From Oscillospiraceae bacterium (lineage in GTDB: Bacteria > Bacillota > Clostridia > Oscillospirales > Ruminococcaceae): a DNA stretch of 19,323 bases. A program made the translations under genes and the position numbers. Below are positions 12,795 to 19,323 of the stretch, one piece after another (within the stretch, counting starts at the first letter, position 1; each line of letters opens with the position of its first letter). The stretch spans positions 1 through 19,323 of the forward strand of contig JAGAEK010000135.1 of assembly GCA_017828835.1 (NCBI GenBank), in the 5' to 3' direction. The notes under the pieces are model-generated. The model worked only from the letters and a program-made list of their open reading frames with translations, was not told where the DNA came from and searched no databases.

Positions 12795-14936
12795 TTATTC
12801 AAACATCTTCTTTTGCACGATGGCAACCGTATGGGGTTTCAGAGTTATTTTATCGGCTATAATGAAATTGTTTTCATCAGTGGGATCCAGCCATATTTTT
12901 CTTTCGCCGTCAAAGCCGAGTTCTTTTTCTTGTCCGAGATAGTTTGTGAGTATCATCGCTTTTTCGCCGTCGTAAGCTTCGAAAGCCGTCGTGAAAACGT
13001 CCGGATATTCCAAAACTCTTCCATTGACGCAGCTCACTCTGTAGGTACCGATTCCGGACACCTTCTCCGCCTTTATCATTTTGCCGGTATGGAGATATTT
13101 TCCGGCGAATCCGCGCCGCCAGGCAGTTGCGTTTGAGATAAATTCGCAGATATCCTCCTGATTGGCGGGAGGCGTATCCCAGTCGACGTCCCAGCCCCAG
13201 GAAATTTTGCCGTCCTTTCCAAGACACACGGACAACATATCTCCGGCGGCAAACGAATATGCCGTACGCATGAGCAGATTATCGGGATTCTTCGTCAGAT
13301 CGATGATCCGATCTATGGTGTTCTGATTTCCCATAAAATTATTGATATACTCATGGAACAAATAAGCGTACGCGGGGACGCTCTTTCCGAAAAACAGCGC
13401 GATATTGCTTCTCAGATCGTTGAACGGCAAATACTTTATAAACGGTTCAGCCGCCGCGGCTTCGCAGCCGATAAGCATTTTTTTGCCGTCGATGTTTTCG
13501 GTGGCTGTTTTAAATATCCTTTTCATTGCGTCGCACTGCCATTTGCCGGGAGTATACGGATGACCGTGATCCTTCGCATAGCAAAAGCAGCCGTTACCTC
13601 CGAGATTCTGATCAAAGTACTGAGTATAATCGCAGCCCGCTTTCGCTAACGCCTCGACCTCGCCTTTTACTATATTGGCGGTCTCGCTGCTTTCCGGACA
13701 CATATCATACCCGTCTCTTATGGGAGGACCTATGATTTTCGACTGCTTGATTTCTCCTTCCGGAGTTTTGCAGATAAGTTTTTCGTCGTATTTATCGGAA
13801 ATATCCATATCTGCCAGGTAACTGTGAGCCGTCCAGCCGATACCGCTGCAATAAACGCCCAGCAGATTGTTTTTTTCGTGCAGAGCGTCTGCAAATTCCC
13901 TGAACTGTTTTTCACCGCCGTAAGGAGGCCATACGAAAGGCGGCGCCCAGGGAGCGGTACCTTCCCAGTGCATAGGCAGCGCCATTATTCTGCTGCCTAA
14001 TTTCTCCGCATACTTTTCTATATACGCAAGCGCGTTTTTATAAGGGTAATACATATTCGGCGACATATCTCCGTGATCCTTCGTTCCGCGGATCGGATAA
14101 AGCGCGACTACCGGCGACTGCGAATACCATTCCGGCAGGTGCTCGTTATCTTTAATTTTTTTAGGTAAAAGCCCGTCCGTGCTTTCGAGCCAGGTTTTAT
14201 AGATATCTGCCGCGTCCTGCCAATCACCCTTGAAAAATCCCGTTTTTACCTCAAACGGCAATTTGTAATTCGTAAATGCGCCGTCCGCAAAACATCTCAT
14301 TTCCAGGCAAATGCCGCCCGAATAGGGGTAATATTCGAAAGATTTAAGATAAGCCTGCGAATCCTCCGCGGAAATATAAAGTCCGCCGCGATCGTTATAG
14401 TAAGCCATAAACTGCATTGCGACAGGTCCGGGATAAGTGCCGTTATAGCCGGCACTCTGACCCGAGATCTCGCGGTATCTAAGCCATTCGCTCCCTTGTC
14501 TGAGATCCATATTTTCAACGATACAGCCCTCGCCGAAAGGCCAAAACAATTCCGAGTCTCCGCCGTGTCCCTTCAGACTGTTTTCGACGACCAGACCGGG
14601 TAAGCCGACCCATTCGATCACGTGCCCGGTCCGGTTCTCGATTTCACAAGACCAATAAATGAACGGCTCGTCAGCGGGACACCTCATATTCACACTCGCC
14701 GTCAGCCCTTCCGCCATTTGCTCAAACGTCAGACGATAGCCGTCAGCGGTCTTAGCTGCGCTAAATACGGCGCTGCTGCTGTTTATGTATATCCCGCGCC
14801 CGTTCGCGTCAAGGAGTTTTACCTCCAAAAGAGGTTTCGTCTGCGCGTTCACGTAATCTCTGATCCCGTCGCTGTAGGAGATTATTTTTCCGTCATCGGA
14901 AAGTTCGATCGCGTAATAAGTATTAGTTACTATCAT
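12795..14936 (-). CDS. DUF6259-like predicted glycoside hydrolase
   Basis: 713 residues from the ATG at 14936, chosen because AGAAGG lies 7 bases upstream of it; the open frame reaches back to a TTG at 14981 with no ribosome binding site. No signal peptide is visible, so the enzyme is probably cytoplasmic. The N-terminal third is beta-rich (WPFGEG, then YPGPVAMQFMAYYND and GGLYISAED), typical of the domain ahead of the barrel in GH31/GH36-related enzymes. The central part looks like a TIM barrel: VVALYPIRG, ALPMHWEGTAPW, LLGVYCSGIGW and CDYTQYFDQ. Asp442 in QYFDQ is the likeliest catalytic acid or nucleophile by position, but this is a guess. The C-terminal part is a small beta domain. I place it in the DUF6259 group from memory of its motifs; the substrate cannot be told. 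Its own promoter is at 15005-15033. Confidence 0.68.
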   Translation of the reverse strand: MIVTNTYYAIELSDDGKIISYSDGIRDYVNAQTKPLLEVKLLDANGRGIYINSSSAVFSAAKTADGYRLTFEQMAEGLTASVNMRCPADEPFIYWSCEIENRTGHVIEWVGLPGLVVENSLKGHGGDSELFWPFGEGCIVENMDLRQGSEWLRYREISGQSAGYNGTYPGPVAMQFMAYYNDRGGLYISAEDSQAYLKSFEYYPYSGGICLEMRCFADGAFTNYKLPFEVKTGFFKGDWQDAADIYKTWLESTDGLLPKKIKDNEHLPEWYSQSPVVALYPIRGTKDHGDMSPNMYYPYKNALAYIEKYAEKLGSRIMALPMHWEGTAPWAPPFVWPPYGGEKQFREFADALHEKNNLLGVYCSGIGWTAHSYLADMDISDKYDEKLICKTPEGEIKQSKIIGPPIRDGYDMCPESSETANIVKGEVEALAKAGCDYTQYFDQNLGGNGCFCYAKDHGHPYTPGKWQCDAMKRIFKTATENIDGKKMLIGCEAAAAEPFIKYLPFNDLRSNIALFFGKSVPAYAYLFHEYINNFMGNQNTIDRIIDLTKNPDNLLMRTAYSFAAGDMLSVCLGKDGKISWGWDVDWDTPPANQEDICEFISNATAWRRGFAGKYLHTGKMIKAEKVSGIGTYRVSCVNGRVLEYPDVFTTAFEAYDGEKAMILTNYLGQEKELGFDGERKIWLDPTDENNFIIADKITLKPHTVAIVQKKMFE

Positions 14937-15004
14937 TTTGCAGCCTTCTTTCATAAGAGGATGTTTCGTGCGGAGAAGCAATCCGTTTAATGTTTTCTGA
15001 TATA

Positions 15005-15033
15005 ATTATATACTTATTCGCCAAGCTTTTCAA
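15005..15033 (-). promoter_or_regulatory. Promoter of the DUF6259-like gene
   Basis: On the minus strand TTGAAA (15033-15028) and TATAAT (15010-15005) are 17 bases apart. The predicted start is near 14998, giving a leader of about 60 nt. It lies in the gap after the glutamate dehydrogenase gene, so the glycosidase need not depend on read-through from it. Confidence 0.72.
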
Positions 15034-15076
15034 CTGCAGATCAAGGGTCAGTACGTGGGAATTATTTTTTGGAGCA

Positions 15077-16411
15077 TCAAACGACGCCCTGAGCGATCAT
15101 TGCGTCCGCAACTTTTTCAAAGCCGGCAATGTTTGCGCCTGCAACGTAATCGTTTTCGAGGTTGTATTTTCTTGCCGCCGTGTCGATGTTGTGATAAATG
15201 TTTATCATGATATTCTGCAGCATACGGTCAACTTTTTCAAACGACCAGTAGATCCTCTCGGAGTTCTGGCTCATTTCAAGAGCCGAGGTCGCAACACCGC
15301 CCGCGTTAGCCGCCTTGCCGGGAAGGAAAAGAACGCCGTTCTTCTGAAAATATTCGGTGGCGTCTCTTGTCGTAGGCATGTTCGCACCCTCGCAAACCGC
15401 TATAACTCCGTTTGCAACAAGCTGTTTTGCGTCTTCAAGGAATAACTCGTTCTGTGTCGCGCAGGGCAAAGCGATATCGCATTTGATCTGCCACACGCCT
15501 CTGCCTTCGTGATATTCGGCGGAAGGTTTTTTAGCGGCGTATTCGGTAAGTCTTGCTCTCTTGACCTCTTTTACTTCTTTGAGCAGAGCAACGTCGATAC
15601 CTTCTTTATCATAGATCCAGCCGGTCGAATCCGAAACGGTAACGACCTTTGCACCCATCTGAGCGGCTTTTTCAACGGCATAGATCGCAACGTTGCCCGA
15701 GCCGGAAACGGTAACGATTTTGCCGGACATATCATTTCCGTGGCACTTAAGCATTTCTTCGGTGATGTAAAGCAGACCGTAGCCGGTGGCCTCGGTTCTC
15801 GTCAGCGAACCGCCGTAGGAGAGGCCTTTTCCGGTAAGAACGCCTTCATATCTTTTCTGGATCCTCTTATACTGACCGAACATATAACCGATCTCGCGGC
15901 TGCCTACGCCGATATCACCTGCGGGAACGTCGGTGTTTTCGCCGATCACCTTGCAAAGTTCGGTCATAAAAGACTGACAGAACATCATGATCTCTCTGTC
16001 GCTCTTTCCTTTTGGATCAAAGTCCGAACCGCCTTTACCGCCTCCGATCGGTAGACCGGTGAGGGAATTTTTGAAGATCTGTTCAAAGCCTAAGAACTTG
16101 ATGACCGAAAGCGTAACGCTCGGATGCAGTCTCAAACCGCCTTTATAAGGGCCGATCGCGGAATTGAACTGCACGCGTTAGGCACGGTTCACGTGCACCT
16201 GACCGTTGTCGTCGATCCACGGAACGCGGAAGCGGAAAATTCTTTCCGGCTCAACGAGTCTTTCGAGAAGAGCAAGTCTTCTGTATTGTTCTTCGTTTGC
16301 TTCGATCACGGGGCGAAGAGAATCAAAAACCTCGCTTACCGCCTGAAGAAATTCAGGCTCGTTACCGTCGCGTTTCTTCAAAAATTCCATTACTTCATCA
16401 ACGTATGCCAT
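15077..16411 (-). pseudogene. gdhA: NADP-type glutamate dehydrogenase interrupted by an in-frame stop
   Basis: The frame is collinear with GdhA (usually about 445 residues) from ATG 16411, which has AAAAAGGAG 8 bases upstream, to the TGA at 15077-15079. A single in-frame TAA at 16178-16180 breaks it after NRA, where the family reads NRG-(Y/F)-RVQF. Downstream everything is intact: FNSAIGPYKGG, the Lys motif PIGGGKGGSDFDP, PAGDIGVGSREIGYMFGQYKR, GKGLSYGGSLTRTEATGYG, a Rossmann GSGNVA and the C-terminal ANAGGVATSALEMSQNS. An intact enzyme would catalyse 2-oxoglutarate + NH4 + NADPH to glutamate as a cytoplasmic hexamer. Either the gene is newly broken, or the base call is wrong, or translation restarts at the GTG at 16174 three bases after the stop and gives a split enzyme of 77 and about 365 residues. 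There is no ribosome binding site for that restart. Confidence 0.88.
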
Positions 16412-16431
16412 TATCAAAACTCCTTTTTGAC

Positions 16432-16475
16432 AAAAGAAAAGACGTCCCCAGTGTTTTTATCACACTGAAGACGCC
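16432..16475 (-). terminator. Terminator-like hairpin in the gdhA leader (possible attenuator)
   Basis: On the minus strand a 14-bp stem (3 G-U pairs) forms between 16475-16462 and 16454-16441 with a 7-base loop, followed at once by TTTTCTTTT. It lies after the gdhA promoter and just before the ribosome binding site, where a terminator would stop transcription ahead of the gene. A competing small hairpin (TGAAG at 16485-16481 with CTTCA at 16470-16466) would break the left arm. A short frame from 16486 encodes MKATASSV and stops within the stem-loop. Confidence 0.55.
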
Positions 16476-16501
16476 GTTGCCTTCATCTGATTTTATAAAG
16501 T

Positions 16502-16530
16502 ATTTTACACTTTTTTTTGAAAGTTGTCAA
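16502..16530 (-). promoter_or_regulatory. Promoter of gdhA
   Basis: On the minus strand TTGACA (16530-16525) and TAAAAT (16507-16502) are 17 bases apart. The predicted start near 16495 gives a leader of about 84 nt that holds the terminator-like hairpin. Confidence 0.78.
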
Positions 16531-16599
16531 CAATTTTTTTTGAAACGAAAACACAAAGAGATAACACGTCGTAATTGCAGCACGAACGGTAACAAAAGA

Positions 16600-16627
16600 T
16601 TGACAATTATGTTAGTAAGAGTATAAT
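16600..16627 (+). promoter_or_regulatory. Promoter of the GH38 gene
   Basis: TTGACA (16600-16605) and TATAAT (16622-16627) are exact consensus with a 16-base spacer. It is divergent from and about 70 bases away from the gdhA promoter. The predicted start near 16634 leaves a leader of about 87 nt before the ATG at 16721. Confidence 0.78.
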
Positions 16628-16720
16628 CAAATTATGGGATTTATATCGGCAGAACACAAAAAAAACGAGCGTTTTCGCAAATAAAAACGGTTCGGTAATT
16701 ATGAGTCAGGGAGAAGTTAT

Positions 16721-19323
16721 ATGAAAAAAGCACATATTGTGACCCACACGCATTGGGACAGAGAATGGAGATATCCGATTTGGGAAAACAGGCAATATCT
16801 GATCGATATGATGGATGAACTTTTGGAGATTCTCGACACGCAGCCGGAATATACTTGTTTTTTAACGGATGGTCAATCGGTGCTGATCGAGGATTATCTT
16901 GAATTCAAGCCCGAAAACAAAGACAAGATCGAAAGCTATATCAAAGCCGGCAGGATCGACGTCGGCCCGTGGTACACTCTGCCGGATCTGTATCCCGTAT
17001 GCGGTGAAAGTCTGGTCAGAAATCTTCTGAAAGGTACGAAAGTTTCCGAAAAGTCAGGCAGAAGACTGAACGTTGCTCATGAGTCGTTCGGTTGGGGTCA
17101 AACGGCACAGTTCCCGCAGATTTATGACGGGTTCGGACTTGATTTTGTCGTGGTTGCAAAGCACGTGTCGGCGAGCAGGTGCCCGAATTGTGAATTTTTA
17201 TGGGAAGCGCCTGACGGAACAAAAGTTTTTGCAACAAGGCTCGGCGCGTACGCGAGAGCGAATTTCTTTGCGGCCGCGTACCTCCCGATCATAACGGATA
17301 AGGACTACGTCTCGGACGAATATTATCTGGAACCCGGAAAAGACGGACAGGTTTTTCACGAGGCGGATGAAAAAGGCTTCTGGGAAGATTATTTCGTGAT
17401 CGACGATAAATGGGAAATACATGAAAACCAAATTGCGGACGCCGTACGCCGCGCCTGGAGCGCAATGGACGACACGATTATTCCGGATATGCGTGTTTTG
17501 ATGAACGGTTCGGATTCGACGACCGCGCAGCCGCAGTTGGTCGAAATTATTAAAAAAGCTCAGAAAATGTTTCCGGATATGGAATTAAAACTTTCGACGC
17601 TCGAAGCTTACGTTGAAGATTTTAAGAAGATGGTCGACAAGGAAAAACTCATAACGATCAAAGGAGAGCTGCGGGACGGCCCGGCTTATAATTGCAGCGC
17701 GAATGCACTTTCCACAAGGCCCGAAAATAAGATCTTAAATAAGAAAGCCGAAAACTCATTGTTTAAAATTGCGGAACCGTTATGTTGTATGGCGGATTCT
17801 TATAACGGCGTTTTTTTGGACAAAGCGCTTGATTATCTTTTATTGTCGCATCCGCACGATTCCATAAACGGCGTGACGCAGGACAAGACGGCTGACGATA
17901 CGACGTACCGGCTCAATCAGTCGCTGGAACTTTCAAAAACAGCCGCAAACACGGCGTGCAAAAACATAGTCAAAAATATAGATTTCTCAAAATATGACGG
18001 TTCGGATATGCTGTTTGTGATATTTAACACGCTACCGTACAAGCGGTCTGAAGTTATAAAATTATATATCGATTTTCCAAAGCATATGAACGTTTGGGAT
18101 TTTGATATTTTTGACGGAGAAGAAAAGCTGAAAAAACAAATCGTTTCAAGACAGGAAGTAACGACGCCCATTTCTGATCTGCACACCAGACCTTTCCCTT
18201 ACGAGGCGGACAGATTTGAAGTTATTGTTGAGACGGGTGAGATCCCCGCTATGGGCTATAAAACGATCAAAGCCGTAAGGACCAGAGAATTCAACAGGAA
18301 AAATTTGTTCTGGCCCGAAATGAGAAAATTTAACGGCAGAGAGTTGGCGGTAAACGGCAATTCGATGCAAAACGAATATCTTTGCGTTACCGTCGAGAAA
18401 AACGGGACCGTTTCGATCGTTAATAAAGAAAGCGGACGTGAATACAAGAATTTAAACTATTTTGAGGAAACGGGTGATGCCGGCGATTACTGGATCTATT
18501 ATCCGCCTTACAAAAATAAAACTTATACGTCGCTCGGACTGAACGCCGATATATGGATCGAAGAAAACGGAGAACTCTCCGCGACGATCGGAACGAAAAC
18601 AGTTATGACCGTTCCGAAAACTTCCTCTAAGGAAACGAGGAGCAGTGAATATACCGATATCGAGATCGTGTCTTATTATACTCTGAAGAAAGGCGCGAAA
18701 GCGCTGGAAGTTAAAACGGTCATAAACAACACGGCTAAAGACCATAGGATGAAAGTTGTGTTCGACACCGGGATCAAAACCGAAGTTGCCGAAAGCGCCG
18801 GACATTTTTACGTTGATAAAAGACCGTTGACTCCGCCGACCGGAGAATACTATCCTGAAATGCAGACTCTGCCGAAGGGATATTTTACTTCTCTTAAAAA
18901 TGATACCGATTCATTTTCGTTCATTGACAATTGCAGCTGCGAATATGAGGCGGGTAAAGACGGAAGGTTGAAAATAGGATTATTCAGAGGCGTGAGGAAT
19001 ATTATTTGCACCGAAAGCAGAAGCGCAGGTATATTCCCGCATGAAGACGGCGGACAGTCGTTGGGGAAGCTTGAATATAACTATTTGCTGTGTCCTTATA
19101 AAGATGAAGAGATAGATATCGCTGAAAGGATGAGCGCGCCGTTAAAGACGGTACAAACGACGAAAGGGAAAGGGAAAAACCCGGACCGTGCGACGTTTTT
19201 GGAGATACCGAAGGAACTTGTTTTGACAGCACTGAAGAAAAGCGAAAACGGCGATAAGTATATTATGAGATTATATAACCCGTGTGAACGTACCGTCTGC
19301 GGAAGGATAAACACGGTGTTTAA
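16721..19323 (+). CDS. GH38 alpha-mannosidase-like glycosidase, 3' partial
   Basis: The frame is open from ATG 16721 (AGGGAGAA 7 bases upstream) to the right edge, 867 codons without a stop; by comparison with bacterial GH38 enzymes of about 870-1000 residues only a small end is missing. There is no signal peptide, so the enzyme is probably cytoplasmic and acts on imported mannosides. HTHWDREW (residues 9-16) supplies two zinc ligands, and LSHPHDSINGV near 377 supplies the third His region. The FLTDGQSVLIEDYLE and GRIDVGPWYTLPD strands are typical of the alpha/beta barrel. The nucleophile motif, normally DSFG or DPFG, reads HESFGWGQTAQFPQIYDGFG, with Glu at 121 where Asp is expected. The C-terminal half is the usual beta-rich GH38 domain. 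It could be an alpha-mannosidase or a mannosylglycerate hydrolase-type enzyme; the substrate is not decided by sequence. Confidence 0.9.
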   Translation, partial: MKKAHIVTHTHWDREWRYPIWENRQYLIDMMDELLEILDTQPEYTCFLTDGQSVLIEDYLEFKPENKDKIESYIKAGRIDVGPWYTLPDLYPVCGESLVRNLLKGTKVSEKSGRRLNVAHESFGWGQTAQFPQIYDGFGLDFVVVAKHVSASRCPNCEFLWEAPDGTKVFATRLGAYARANFFAAAYLPIITDKDYVSDEYYLEPGKDGQVFHEADEKGFWEDYFVIDDKWEIHENQIADAVRRAWSAMDDTIIPDMRVLMNGSDSTTAQPQLVEIIKKAQKMFPDMELKLSTLEAYVEDFKKMVDKEKLITIKGELRDGPAYNCSANALSTRPENKILNKKAENSLFKIAEPLCCMADSYNGVFLDKALDYLLLSHPHDSINGVTQDKTADDTTYRLNQSLELSKTAANTACKNIVKNIDFSKYDGSDMLFVIFNTLPYKRSEVIKLYIDFPKHMNVWDFDIFDGEEKLKKQIVSRQEVTTPISDLHTRPFPYEADRFEVIVETGEIPAMGYKTIKAVRTREFNRKNLFWPEMRKFNGRELAVNGNSMQNEYLCVTVEKNGTVSIVNKESGREYKNLNYFEETGDAGDYWIYYPPYKNKTYTSLGLNADIWIEENGELSATIGTKTVMTVPKTSSKETRSSEYTDIEIVSYYTLKKGAKALEVKTVINNTAKDHRMKVVFDTGIKTEVAESAGHFYVDKRPLTPPTGEYYPEMQTLPKGYFTSLKNDTDSFSFIDNCSCEYEAGKDGRLKIGLFRGVRNIICTESRSAGIFPHEDGGQSLGKLEYNYLLCPYKDEEIDIAERMSAPLKTVQTTKGKGKNPDRATFLEIPKELVLTALKKSENGDKYIMRLYNPCERTVCGRINTVF

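Noticed and set aside
14990..15445. 151-codon plus-strand frame across the gdhA end
   Set aside because: It lies opposite the conserved C-terminal part of GdhA and overlaps the minus-strand promoter of the next gene; no ribosome binding site.
15509..16054. 181-codon open frame on the plus strand opposite gdhA
   Set aside because: Antisense shadow of conserved GdhA coding sequence; no start signals or family match.
16701..16724. Seven-codon frame MSQGEVI overlapping the GH38 start
   Set aside because: Short enough to arise by chance and its stop merely overlaps the real ATG; no independent ribosome binding site.
1..19323. CRISPR array, tRNA, rRNA or intact insertion sequence
   Set aside because: No spaced direct repeats, cloverleaf-like sequences, rRNA segments or complete transposase frames with terminal inverted repeats were found on reading either strand.

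Overview
The window looks like chromosomal DNA of a Gram-positive Bacillota, most likely an uncultured Clostridia/Eubacteriales member of a gut-type community. The reasons are strong AGGAGG-type ribosome binding sites, TTGACA/TATAAT promoters, a TnpV-type mobile-element protein, an archaeal/ER-type (Ser-His) signal peptidase pair of the SipW kind, and a large InlB-repeat surface protein. No rRNA, tRNA or CRISPR was seen, so genus and species cannot be given.

Layout. (1) 1-373: the 3' part of a TnpV-like gene whose end is lost at a junction with the neighbouring gene. (2) 292-1125, minus: an MscS channel with its own promoter at 1245-1274. (3) 1126-1695: a divergent regulatory region holding an inverted repeat, a near-consensus promoter (1406-1435) and a folded-looking leader of about 250 nt. 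(4) 1696-12677, plus: the main system. Eight genes run in one direction: three small secreted proteins with SipW-like leaders, a 1888-residue InlB/Cna-B-like adhesin, a fourth small SipW-like exported protein, a first SipW-like signal peptidase with a large insertion, a wall- or membrane-anchored relative of the first subunit, and a second compact SipW-like signal peptidase. A strong hairpin terminator (12689-12720) closes the block. (5) 12795-14936, minus: a DUF6259-like predicted glycosidase with its own promoter. (6) 15077-16411, minus: an NADP-type glutamate dehydrogenase gene broken by one in-frame TAA, with a good promoter and a terminator-like hairpin in its leader. (7) 16721-19323, plus: a divergently transcribed GH38 alpha-mannosidase-like gene that runs off the right edge.

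How it may work. The 1696-12677 block reads as a self-contained extracellular fibre/matrix locus comparable in logic to Bacillus tapA-sipW-tasA: several substrates with SipW-style leaders travel with their own peptidases. It differs in having two paralogous peptidases, both with a charged heptad-like cytoplasmic tail, a giant adhesin that carries a classical Sec signal and no LPXTG anchor, and one subunit-like protein ending in a PPDTG sorting-type tail that could anchor a fibre to the envelope. This reading rests on sequence pattern and gene order; the fibre itself is inferred. The right-hand genes suggest glycan degradation and nitrogen assimilation and appear independent of the fibre block.
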